DNA from: Paenalkalicoccus suaedae
GTDB lineage: Bacteria; Bacillota; Bacilli; Bacillales; Salisediminibacteriaceae
Assembly (NCBI RefSeq): GCF_006965545.2
Contig: NZ_CP041372.2
Location: forward strand, 1,240,001-1,304,000
Direction of reading: 5' to 3'
DNA: 64,000 nucleotides
Part shown: positions 32,335 through 39,748 of the stretch, piece after piece
Position numbering within the stretch: position 1 is the first letter of the stretch
Layout: every line of letters starts with the position of its first letter
Notes under the pieces: model-generated
The model's database searches: none
Seen by the model: only the letters and a program-made list of their open reading frames with translations
What the model was told of the DNA's origin: nothing
Program-made: the position numbers and the translations under genes

Positions 32335-33684
32335 TTATTCGATTTCCTGATTGTCAATTCCTCGCTTCTCCATTTCTCTTTCGACCGGATTACGGTTAAA
32401 CATTTTGCGAAGAACAACAATACATGTAATACCTAACACCGCATAAAGAGTTAAGAATAGATAAAGCATAATATCTACGTGTTGAGAAGTCGTAGCCCCT
32501 TCAGATGTTCGCATAAATCCGTTTAAAATCCATGGCTGTCTACCAACTTCTGCGAAGATCCAGCCTGATTGAATAGCCAAGATAGAAAGTGGTCCACCTG
32601 CAACGACCATCATCATAAGTGGTCTATTAAATGGGTTCCAGCCTTTCTTCCAGTTCATAAACACAAACAGAATAGATGTGAATGCTAAGAACATTCCGAT
32701 AAACACCATGCTATCAAAGAAGTAATGTACCCATAGTGGAGGTAGATCATTCGGATCAAAATCATTTAACCCAGTTACCTCTGTGCCTGGAGTACCTCCA
32801 GCTAAAATGCTTAATGCATACGGAATTTCTAGAGCAAATCGAACCTCATTATCTGAATCTAAGAAACCACCGAGTATAAGTGGTGCATGTGTTTCTGTTT
32901 CAAAGTGCCATTCTGCAGCAGCGAGCTTTTCTGGCTGATACTCATGCAAGTACTTACCAGATAAGTCACCAACAAGTGCAGTACCAATTGCGAAGACAGC
33001 ACCAGTAACCATTGTTAAGTGCAGAGCTTTTTTATGATAAGCTGATTTGTTACCTTTTAAGATACGAACGGCAGCAATCGCACCTAATACAAAGGCTGCT
33101 GTTAAGTAACATGTAATGATAACGTGTGATACTTTTGTAGGCGTGGCGGGATTAAACATCGCTTCAAGCGGATTAACGCTTGAAATAACGCCATCAATCA
33201 TTTCAAACCCTTGAGGCATGTTCATAAACGCATTGACCGTCGTGATAAAGAAGGCACTTGCTGTAGCACCAATTACTACTGGGATAACTAATAAGAAGTG
33301 CTTCATTTGTGACTTAAATCTGTCCCAAGTATATAGATAAATTCCTAAGAAGATCGCTTCAAAGAAGAATGCGAATGCTTCCATAAACATTGGAAGTCCA
33401 ATTGTGTGACCTGCTGTTTGCATAAAGTTTGGCCATAATAGACTAAGTTGTAGTCCCATAGCAGTACCAGTTACAACACCAATTGCAACGGTGATAACGA
33501 AGCCGCGTGCCCAGCGTCTTGCGAGTAGCGTATAATGCGGATCATTCCGCTTAATACCCATCCACTCAGCAATTGCAATCATTAGAGGTATACCTACTCC
33601 AATTGTTGCAAAAATAACGTGGAAACCAAGCGTAGCATACGTCAAAATTCTGCTATAGAGGACCGGATCATATTCGAAAAACAT
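32335..33684 (-). CDS. cydA: Cytochrome d ubiquinol oxidase subunit I
   Basis: 449 aa from the ATG at 33684 (10 codons inside the longest frame), chosen because GAGGGGG lies 8-10 nt upstream and the protein then begins MFFEYDPVLYSR as CydA proteins do. His22 in LGFHVIFATIGVG is the expected high-spin haem ligand; MFMEAFAFFFEAIFLG holds the conserved Glu pair; GWIFAEVGRQPWILNG is the invariant quinol-oxidase signature. The Q-loop is short, as in the Firmicutes/CioA group. An Fnr/Rex-like palindrome lies about 130 nt upstream, consistent with oxygen- or redox-dependent expression. Confidence 0.94.
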   Translation of the reverse strand: MFFEYDPVLYSRILTYATLGFHVIFATIGVGIPLMIAIAEWMGIKRNDPHYTLLARRWARGFVITVAIGVVTGTAMGLQLSLLWPNFMQTAGHTIGLPMFMEAFAFFFEAIFLGIYLYTWDRFKSQMKHFLLVIPVVIGATASAFFITTVNAFMNMPQGFEMIDGVISSVNPLEAMFNPATPTKVSHVIITCYLTAAFVLGAIAAVRILKGNKSAYHKKALHLTMVTGAVFAIGTALVGDLSGKYLHEYQPEKLAAAEWHFETETHAPLILGGFLDSDNEVRFALEIPYALSILAGGTPGTEVTGLNDFDPNDLPPLWVHYFFDSMVFIGMFLAFTSILFVFMNWKKGWNPFNRPLMMMVVAGGPLSILAIQSGWIFAEVGRQPWILNGFMRTSEGATTSQHVDIMLYLFLTLYAVLGITCIVVLRKMFNRNPVEREMEKRGIDNQEIE

Positions 33685-33809
33685 CGTGGTGTCCCCCTCA
33701 TGTGAGTAAATCAATAATTCGTATTAACGCAATAATAAAGCATTTTAACAAGAACGTTTATAGGTGTAAACCCCTATATAATGTGAATCTATGAGCAAAA
33801 AATGAACAT

Positions 33810-33827
33810 ATGTGACACATTTCACAA
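33810..33827. promoter_or_regulatory. Fnr/Rex-type palindrome upstream of cydA
   Basis: ATGTGACACATTTCACAA contains a perfect TGTGA-N6-TCACA (Fnr/CRP pattern, 33811-33826) and also fits the Rex consensus TTGTGAA-N4-TTCACAA at all but two positions. Either regulator would suit a bd oxidase; the sequence does not decide. It also lies upstream of the divergent response regulator. Confidence 0.6.
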
Positions 33828-33837
33828 ACCTGACAAA

Positions 33838-33866
33838 TTTACCTTTCTTACACTCTCTATTATACT
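33838..33866 (+). promoter_or_regulatory. Candidate promoter of the LuxR-type regulator
   Basis: TTTACC (33838-33843), 17-nt spacer, TATACT (33861-33866). Confidence 0.45.
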
Positions 33867-33890
33867 TGATTTAAGAAGGGAAGTGGTAGT

Positions 33891-34454
33891 ATGCGCATCC
33901 TTATTGGAATGGACCATGAGCTACTCCGTTACGGACTTATTCAGCTTATAAAAGATATTCGCGATATTGAATACATGGTTACTGTAAATACAAAAGAAGC
34001 ATTCCTTAAATCCTCGCGTAAATACGAATTCGATGTCGTCATTTTACATGTTGATTTACCAGGAGCAACATCCATAGAAACACTCGTTAACATAGATGCT
34101 ATAACCATTATTATTTATCAGCAAACCTATAAAGAACTGCCGCGAGTGAATGGCGTATTATTTGAAAGAATGTCATTAGATGAACTCATGCCAATTATGC
34201 AACGATTACTTAAGGGTGGACGTTTGGAACAAGCAAACGTACAAACCCCTAACGATGTCATCCATGAGCTTACAAGACGTGAAGAGGAAATTTTTCGCAT
34301 GAAGCTTGAAGGATACTCTGTTCGCGACAGTGCAACTTTTTTAGCGATCTCTCCAAAAACAGTGGAAAACCATCGTCGAAACATACGGAAAAAATTAAAT
34401 ATCGTAAAGAATGAAGAGTGGGTGCAATGGGGCAAAAAATTGAGATTATTTTAA
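33891..34454 (+). CDS. Atypical NarL/LuxR-family response regulator
   Basis: 187 aa. N-terminal receiver-like domain (1-110) and C-terminal LuxR helix-turn-helix (125-180; LTRREEEIFRMKLEGYSVRDSA, SPKTVENHRRNIRKKL). The usual phosphoacceptor motif D-x-x-M/L-P reads HVDLP here, so the Asp four residues before Pro is replaced by His; the N-terminal acidic pair is only partly kept (GMDHE). It may work without phosphorylation. No histidine kinase gene is adjacent. Divergent from cydA. AAGGGAAGTGGT precedes ATG. Confidence 0.75.
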   Translation: MRILIGMDHELLRYGLIQLIKDIRDIEYMVTVNTKEAFLKSSRKYEFDVVILHVDLPGATSIETLVNIDAITIIIYQQTYKELPRVNGVLFERMSLDELMPIMQRLLKGGRLEQANVQTPNDVIHELTRREEEIFRMKLEGYSVRDSATFLAISPKTVENHRRNIRKKLNIVKNEEWVQWGKKLRLF

Positions 34455-34462
34455 ATAATCTC
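34440..34462. terminator. Hairpin at the end of the LuxR-type gene
   Basis: TTGAGATTATTT and AAATAATCTCAA arms include the stop codon; AT-rich, T tract only on the minus strand. Confidence 0.4.
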
Positions 34463-34472
34463 AAAGTACTAG

Positions 34473-34501
34473 TTGACGGTGTTAGATGGAAATGATATCC
34501 T
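34473..34501 (+). promoter_or_regulatory. Promoter of the bmrCD-like leader
   Basis: TTGACG (34473-34478), 17-nt spacer ending TGA, TATCCT (34496-34501): near-consensus -35 with an extended -10. Confidence 0.6.
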
Positions 34502-34556
34502 ACTTTAAGAGCAAGCAATAATAACGGATGAACATTCCGATGGAGGTGTATGAAGC

Positions 34557-34628
34557 ATGAAAAAGCATATGAGTAAATTCGTAACTTCATACGTAACGCC
34601 CCCTCCCGTAGCTTTGTTTATCTTTTAA
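34557..34628 (+). CDS. Leader peptide with PPP motif upstream of the ABC exporter (BmrB-like role)
   Basis: 23 aa: MKKHMSKFVTSYV, then TPPPVALFIF. TGGAGGTG lies 10 nt upstream of the ATG. Three consecutive prolines near the C-terminus are a classic ribosome-slowing motif. The coding region ends 15 nt before the first of two intrinsic terminators and lies downstream of a good promoter. In B. subtilis the homologous exporter genes bmrC-bmrD follow the leader peptide gene bmrB, which controls them through ribosome-dependent attenuation. This peptide takes the same place, though I see no sequence similarity to claim. Confidence 0.6.
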   Translation: MKKHMSKFVTSYVTPPPVALFIF

Positions 34629-34642
34629 ATGAATGAGACTTA

Positions 34643-34670
34643 GTACGTGGAGATCCACGTGCTTTTTATT
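34643..34670 (+). terminator. Leader terminator 1 (attenuator)
   Basis: ACGTGGA-ga-TCCACGT followed by GCTTTTTATTTT, 15 nt after the leader peptide stop codon and upstream of bmrC. Confidence 0.75.
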
Positions 34671-34692
34671 TTGTCTATGAATGGAAATTTTT

Positions 34693-34723
34693 AGGCGCGT
34701 GGATTCCTCCACGCGTCTTTTTT
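34693..34723 (+). terminator. Leader terminator 2 (attenuator)
   Basis: CGCGTGGA-ttcc-TCCACGCG followed by TCTTTTTTG. Its CGTGGA/TCCACG arms match those of terminator 1, so arms could pair across the two hairpins. Confidence 0.82.
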
Positions 34724-34759
34724 GTTGTGTTGCTCAAAAAAAATGATGGAGGAATGAAG

Positions 34760-34816
34760 ATGAACGTATTATCAATGAAGAGAGAACTCAAGGTGGATGT
34801 GACAGGCCCAGACTAG
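34760..34816 (+). CDS. Possible second leader peptide, 18 aa
   Basis: ATGGAGGAATGAAG precedes an ATG at 34760; the frame reads MNVLSMKRELKVDVTGPD and stops 28 nt before bmrC. The ribosome binding site is good, but a peptide this short could be chance. It would be translated only when both leader terminators are read through. Confidence 0.35.
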   Translation: MNVLSMKRELKVDVTGPD

Positions 34817-34844
34817 CAGACTAAAAATAGAATAGGGTGAAACT

Positions 34845-36590
34845 ATGTTTTCAGTAATTAAGAAGCTCTGGTGGTTTTTTAAAGAGCAAAAGAAGCGTTA
34901 CCTAATAGCGATTAGCTTACTCATGATCGCAAGTGTTTTAGAGGTGATCCCACCACTTTTGATAGGCGTTGTCATTGATGATGTCACAACAGGTTCGTTA
35001 ACGAGAGAGCAGTTATTTATGTATATTGGCGTGTTTGTTTTTATCATGACGTCAACGTATGCCATCACATTTGTATGGATGAGATTATTATTTGGAGGAG
35101 CTATATATATTGAGCGATCACTTCGAACGAAGTACATGTCGCACTTATTTAAAATGACCTCTACCTTTTTTGAAAAAAATAAAACGGGAGATCTCATGGC
35201 AAAGGCGACAAATGACCTTAAAGCCATCTCTCAGACAGCAGGCTTTGGGATTTTAACGTTGATTGATGCAACAGCCTTTTTACTAATCATTTTGTTTATG
35301 ATGACGTTCTTTGTGAGCTGGCAGTTAACGTTAGCGGCGTTTTTACCGTTTCCAATCATGGCCTTTATTATCGGAAAGTACGGAAAAGTCATTCATAAAC
35401 GGTTTACCGTCGCACAAAATGCTTTTGGTACGTTGAATGATCAAGTACTTGAATCCGTGTCAGGTGCTCGTGTTATACGAGCGTTCGTGCGTGAAAAAGA
35501 GGATCAGGAACGCTTTCACAACTTAACGGAGGATGTATATCAGAAAAACGTGCAGGTAGCTCGGATTGATGCGCTATTTGAACCAACGATTAAAATACTT
35601 GTTGGAATTAGCTATTCAGTTGGTCTAGGCTACGGGGCCGTTCTCGTTTTCCAAAATCAGCTCACAATCGGTCAGCTCATTTCCTTTCATATTTATCTAG
35701 GAATGCTCATCTGGCCTATGCTTGCTTTTGGAGAGCTCATGAACGTCATGCAACGAGGGAGCGCATCCTTAGATCGTCTAAACGAAACACTTAGCTACAA
35801 AGAGGACGTCGTAGTAAAGGACGGAAAGAGGCTTTTAACACCTTCTTATATGGAGATCCGTGATTTGAGCTTCCACTATCCCAACGGTACAGCGCCTTCG
35901 CTTGAACGCGTGAATGTGCTTATAAAGCCTGGTGATCACGTGGGACTCGTGGGGAAAACGGGTAGTGGGAAAACCACGTTTTTAAGACAGCTTCTACGCG
36001 AGTATCCAATTGAATCACAAAAACTATTTATTAATGGAACGCCAATCGAGGAAATAGATCTAGAGCAATTAAAAGGCTGGCTTGGCTATGTGCCTCAAGA
36101 TCAATTCCTATTTTCTAAAACCATTAGAGAAAATATTGTGTTTGCTAAGCCTACGGCGACTGCATCGGAACTTGAGGATGTCATCGAGCGGGCGAGCTTA
36201 ACGTCAGATCTTGCGATGCTCAAGGATGGGCTGGAGACAGTGGTAGGAGAAAAGGGGATTGCGTTATCAGGAGGGCAAAAGCAGCGAATAGCGATAGCTC
36301 GGGCTCTTTTAAAAGAACCGGATATCCTGCTTTTAGATGATGCACTATCGGCCGTTGATGCGAAAACAGAAACGGCGATCATTGACCATATCCGAACGGC
36401 AAGAAAGTCAAAAACAACGTTTATCGCTGCACATCGCATGTCAGCCATTAAACACGCAAATACCATTCTTGTTTTTGATAATGGCCACATTATAGCAAGT
36501 GGCACACATGATGAACTAATGGAGCTTGGCGGTTGGTATCGCGAACAGGTACAGGCGCAAATGGCGGATAAACAGGAGGTGCTCGCATAA
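34845..36590 (+). CDS. bmrC: Heterodimeric multidrug ABC exporter subunit, BmrC/YheI-like
   Basis: 581 aa half-transporter: six transmembrane helices (about 1-310) fused to an ATPase domain (330-580). Walker A GKTGSGKTT, signature LSGGQKQRIAIARAL, and Walker B ILLLDDALSAVD, where Asp stands in place of the catalytic Glu. That substitution marks a degenerate catalytic site, as in BmrC. It should pair with the next gene product, whose site is complete. RBS TAGGGTG precedes the ATG. Overlaps bmrD by 1 nt. Preceded by an attenuator-type leader, suggesting induction by antibiotics that slow translation. Confidence 0.9.
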   Translation: MFSVIKKLWWFFKEQKKRYLIAISLLMIASVLEVIPPLLIGVVIDDVTTGSLTREQLFMYIGVFVFIMTSTYAITFVWMRLLFGGAIYIERSLRTKYMSHLFKMTSTFFEKNKTGDLMAKATNDLKAISQTAGFGILTLIDATAFLLIILFMMTFFVSWQLTLAAFLPFPIMAFIIGKYGKVIHKRFTVAQNAFGTLNDQVLESVSGARVIRAFVREKEDQERFHNLTEDVYQKNVQVARIDALFEPTIKILVGISYSVGLGYGAVLVFQNQLTIGQLISFHIYLGMLIWPMLAFGELMNVMQRGSASLDRLNETLSYKEDVVVKDGKRLLTPSYMEIRDLSFHYPNGTAPSLERVNVLIKPGDHVGLVGKTGSGKTTFLRQLLREYPIESQKLFINGTPIEEIDLEQLKGWLGYVPQDQFLFSKTIRENIVFAKPTATASELEDVIERASLTSDLAMLKDGLETVVGEKGIALSGGQKQRIAIARALLKEPDILLLDDALSAVDAKTETAIIDHIRTARKSKTTFIAAHRMSAIKHANTILVFDNGHIIASGTHDELMELGGWYREQVQAQMADKQEVLA

Positions 36591-38611
36591 TGACGACGAG
36601 ACATAAAGAAACGGAAAAACGACTCCTACGCTATGCGTTAACAGCGAAACGAACCATTATTGTTGCCTTATTATTATTAACCTTTGCTGTAGCAGCGGAG
36701 CTTACAGGTCCCTTCATTGCTAAACATATGATTGATCATCATATCATGGGAATAGAACAGGAATGGGTTCCAACTGATGGAGATGGAGTAGCTTTTAATG
36801 GGCAAACGTATGAACGAGGTGATCGTGTTTCTTCTATTAATAATGAGGAAGGAATAACGATTCTTCAAATAGATCGGTCCTACGTAGCTATGGAAGGTAC
36901 CTTAGCCTTTGATGGTGAAAGAGAATGGGCTATAGACCAATTAGTGGTTACTCGGGGTGATCAAGTTGCAACCTATAACGCAACACCGATGACTGCTTCT
37001 GACGTGTATGCATTTTTTGAGGGAGAGCTTCCATATGTACTTTTACTTATGTCAGGCTATTTCTTATTAATTGTGTTTGCGTCCGTGCTTCATTACTTTC
37101 AGGCCTACTGGCTTGAGAAGTCAGCAAATCGAATTATTTTGCGAATGCGCAACGACGTGTTTCGTAAAACGCATGAACTACCTATTTCGTACTTCGATCA
37201 AGTAGGAGCAGGTAAAATTGTTTCAAGAATAACAAATGATACAGAGGCAATTCGAGAGCTTTACGTCAGAGTACTAGCGACGTTTTTCTCAAGTGTCGTC
37301 TATTTAATCGGTATCTTTATCGCCCTCTTCATTTTAGATTACAGGCTTGCGCTTGCGACTCTTATTATTGTTCCGATCATTATTGTCTGGATGATCGTAT
37401 ATCGGAAGTATGCTAGTGCGTACAATCACGTTATTCGGGAGAAAATCAGTGATATTAATGGACGAATTAATGAGAACATTCAAGGCATGCCTATTATTCA
37501 AGCCTTTGGACGTCAAAAAGAGGTACAAGAGGAATTTGAGACGATTAACGAGACGCACTATAGGTTTAATCGTAAGCTATTAACGCTAAACTCACTTACT
37601 GGATTCAACCTGCTTAACTTAATTAGAAGCATTTGCTTCGTAGCGCTTATTTGGTATTTCGGAGGGGCTTCTCTTGGGATTGGCTCTGTTATAAGTCTAG
37701 GCGTCCTATATGCCTTTGTTGATTATATTAATAGAATGTTTGATCCAGTTAACGGTATAGTCAATCAGCTTAGCTTGCTTGAGGAGGCAAGAGTGGCTGG
37801 CGATCGCGTCTTTTATCTACTTGATGAAGCTGGCACGCCCGTTTTGTTTGAAAAAGAGCGTAAGCTGAGCGGAGAAGTTCACTTTGATAACGTGTCCTTC
37901 GCGTATAAAGGAGACACGTATGTCCTCCATGACATTTCCTTTAAAGTAAATAAAGGAGAGACCGCCGCTTTCGTAGGCGCAACAGGATCTGGCAAAAGCT
38001 CCATTATGAATGTCCTGTTTCGCTTCTATGATCATCAGCGTGGAACTGTGAAGATTGATGGTCAGGATATTCATGACATGTCGAGACAAGAGCTTCGTGA
38101 GAATATGGCAATTGTACTTCAAGATCCATTTATTTTTACAGGTACCATTGCATCAAACATTCGCATGGACAATGAGCAAATAACAGACGCCGAGATCCTT
38201 GATGCGTTAGAAAAGGTTGGAGCGAAGCCTCTCATTGACCGACTACCGAATGGTATTCATGAGGAAATAAATGAGAAAGGAAGTATGCTTTCTTCAGGAG
38301 AAAGGCAGTTACTCTCATTTGCTCGTGCATTAGCAGCAAAGCCAGCCATTCTTATGCTTGATGAAGCCACAGCTAACGTTGATACAGAGACCGAAGCCAT
38401 CATTCAGCATGCATTAGACGTTGTAAAGGCTGGACGAACGACACTCGTTATTGCCCATCGACTCTCGACTATACGAGAAGCTGACCACATCTTTGTGTTA
38501 GACAAAGGGCACATCGTCGAAAAAGGAACGCATGAGGAATTAATGGAGCAAAAAGGCAAGTATCATCATATGTATATGCTTCAACAAAAAGGCTCGAAGA
38601 AAGTTGGTTAA
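36590..38611 (+). CDS. bmrD: Heterodimeric multidrug ABC exporter subunit, BmrD/YheH-like
   Basis: 673 aa. Between helices 1 and 2 (about residues 45-145) it carries a large hydrophilic insertion, the extracellular domain characteristic of BmrD. The ATPase domain (440-670) has Walker A GATGSGKSSIM, a signature LSSGERQLLSFARAL, Walker B ILMLDEATANVD with the catalytic Glu, and H-loop IAHRLSTI. The length equals B. subtilis BmrD as I recall. ATG overlaps the TAA of bmrC by one base, so translation is coupled. Ends 20 nt before a long hairpin terminator. Confidence 0.92.
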   Translation: MTTRHKETEKRLLRYALTAKRTIIVALLLLTFAVAAELTGPFIAKHMIDHHIMGIEQEWVPTDGDGVAFNGQTYERGDRVSSINNEEGITILQIDRSYVAMEGTLAFDGEREWAIDQLVVTRGDQVATYNATPMTASDVYAFFEGELPYVLLLMSGYFLLIVFASVLHYFQAYWLEKSANRIILRMRNDVFRKTHELPISYFDQVGAGKIVSRITNDTEAIRELYVRVLATFFSSVVYLIGIFIALFILDYRLALATLIIVPIIIVWMIVYRKYASAYNHVIREKISDINGRINENIQGMPIIQAFGRQKEVQEEFETINETHYRFNRKLLTLNSLTGFNLLNLIRSICFVALIWYFGGASLGIGSVISLGVLYAFVDYINRMFDPVNGIVNQLSLLEEARVAGDRVFYLLDEAGTPVLFEKERKLSGEVHFDNVSFAYKGDTYVLHDISFKVNKGETAAFVGATGSGKSSIMNVLFRFYDHQRGTVKIDGQDIHDMSRQELRENMAIVLQDPFIFTGTIASNIRMDNEQITDAEILDALEKVGAKPLIDRLPNGIHEEINEKGSMLSSGERQLLSFARALAAKPAILMLDEATANVDTETEAIIQHALDVVKAGRTTLVIAHRLSTIREADHIFVLDKGHIVEKGTHEELMEQKGKYHHMYMLQQKGSKKVG

Positions 38612-38623
38612 GAAAAGGTGTTT

Positions 38624-38661
38624 ACGCAAAAGGCTATCACAATGTGGTAGTCTTTTTGCGT
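38624..38661 (+). terminator. Intrinsic terminator of the bmrCD-like operon
   Basis: ACGCAAAAGGCTATCAC-aat-GTGGTAGTCTTTTTGCGT, almost fully paired. Confidence 0.85.
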
Positions 38662-38685
38662 TGGTAGTGTTTGGAGAGGAAGAAA

Positions 38686-38880
38686 CTCAAACGGAGTGCT
38701 TGGATCTACAAATGAGGTGGAAGGAGCGCAAACGAAAGAAGAAGAAACGAACCAAGCGCACGGACGTGCAAACAGATGCCGCGGACGTGAAAAACAAGCA
38801 GCAGCAGGAACAAACGAGGCCTCAAGATGTGCAAACGAAAGGAGGAGGAACAAAAATGTCCTCCTCCTAAAGCACAAACA
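38686..38880. repeat. Array 4: degenerate CAAACG cores at about 20.5-nt spacing
   Basis: CAAACG or close variants start at 38688, 38709, 38729, (38749 degenerate), 38769, 38789, 38811, 38832, 38851 and 38875. Steps are 21, 20, 20, 20, 20, 22, 21, 19 and 24 nt. Strongly purine-rich on the plus strand. Lies between the convergent bmrD-like and oxidoreductase genes. Confidence 0.65.
38840..38868 (-). terminator. GA-rich hairpin downstream of the NAD(P)-binding protein gene
   Basis: AGGAGGAGGA-acaaaaatg-TCCTCCTCCT, perfect 10-bp arms but a weak T tail. Confidence 0.5.
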
Positions 38881-38897
38881 AACAAAAGCTTAACTAG

Positions 38898-39542
38898 TTA
38901 CTCAGCCTTCTCCGCAATCCCAACCCGCTTATGGAAAAATTCCTTATTAGTCAAATGTTCAAATACAAACGCAGCTGTATCTCCAACCGTTATTTGCTTT
39001 GCTCCCTCAGGCTGGAAGTCTAGCTCATACATGACGCTACCTGTCGCCTCACCATCTGGTAAGTATGTCGGACAAAAGAATGTCCAATTAATGGAGGTAG
39101 CTTGAAAAGCCTCAAATACAGTTGCATGCTCTCTAGCTGCTCGCGTTGTTTTACGATTCGATTCGCTTGAATCAAAACGATAGAGAGAGGGCTCAGATTT
39201 TGCTCGAAGAATTCCTGCTGTGCTAACAGCAATAAACCGATTCAAATCAAATTCCTTCATTCCTTCAATCAGATGAGTAGAAGAAACGGAGAGTGTATCC
39301 GTCTTATCTGTAGATAAACAGCTAACAACTAGATCAGGCTTTGAAGAAAGCGCTCGATAGACATCCTCCTTCACTCGAACATTTCCTTCTATAATGTCAA
39401 GACGAGACGTTAGCTCAGATGGTAAATCGCTTAATTTATCGATAGATCGAGCGAAGGCAGTAACAGAATAATCGTTTCGTAAACAAAGGGTTACTAGCTC
39501 TTTTCCTACTCTACCAGTTGCTCCAAATATAACTACGTGCAT
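38898..39542 (-). CDS. NAD(P)-binding Rossmann protein (SDR a5-like)
   Basis: 214 aa. Begins MHVVIFGATGRVGKELV, the GxxGxxG dinucleotide motif of atypical SDRs such as YwnB/YhfK; VSCLSTDKTDT and FIAVSTAGILR follow, and the protein has a C-terminal substrate region with FFCPTYLPDGEATG. No YxxxK active site is clear, as in many NADH-flavin-reductase-like members. Function unknown. The ATG at 39542 is chosen because AGAGGAGG lies 7 nt upstream; the longer frame has no ribosome binding site. Confidence 0.8.
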   Translation of the reverse strand: MHVVIFGATGRVGKELVTLCLRNDYSVTAFARSIDKLSDLPSELTSRLDIIEGNVRVKEDVYRALSSKPDLVVSCLSTDKTDTLSVSSTHLIEGMKEFDLNRFIAVSTAGILRAKSEPSLYRFDSSESNRKTTRAAREHATVFEAFQATSINWTFFCPTYLPDGEATGSVMYELDFQPEGAKQITVGDTAAFVFEHLTNKEFFHKRVGIAEKAE

Positions 39543-39654
39543 GCTAAATCCTCCTCTAGAAAGCCTCTTTTTCTCTTTCATCATAACGAGATTAACATAG
39601 AAATGCACGTGTCACGCATATTCATATTTACATTATCCTCCTTTTCATTTACAA

Positions 39655-39668
39655 TGTAAGCGTATACA
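39655..39668 (+). promoter_or_regulatory. cre-like site upstream of the leucine-catabolic operon
   Basis: TGTAAGCGTATACA matches the cre consensus TGWAARCGYTWWCW at 13 of 14 positions, 80 nt before the first start codon. Catabolite repression by CcpA is inferred. An ACTGA-N8-TCAGT repeat follows at 39672-39689 and could be a TetR-type operator. Confidence 0.5.
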
Positions 39669-39748
39669 AAAACTGAGCGAATGTTCAGTCAGTCGCGGCG
39701 TAAGATAGCTATAAAGGATCAGCGCCTAAAGATAGAGGAGGAGAGAGA

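Noticed and set aside
38604-38893. Lys/Glu/Gln-rich frames on both strands after bmrD
   Set aside because: Low-complexity translation of array 4 between two terminators; no start signal.
39672-39689. FadR-type operator upstream of the acyl-CoA dehydrogenase
   Set aside because: ACTGA-N8-TCAGT is a possible TetR-type repeat but does not match the FadR consensus; kept only as a remark on the cre entry.
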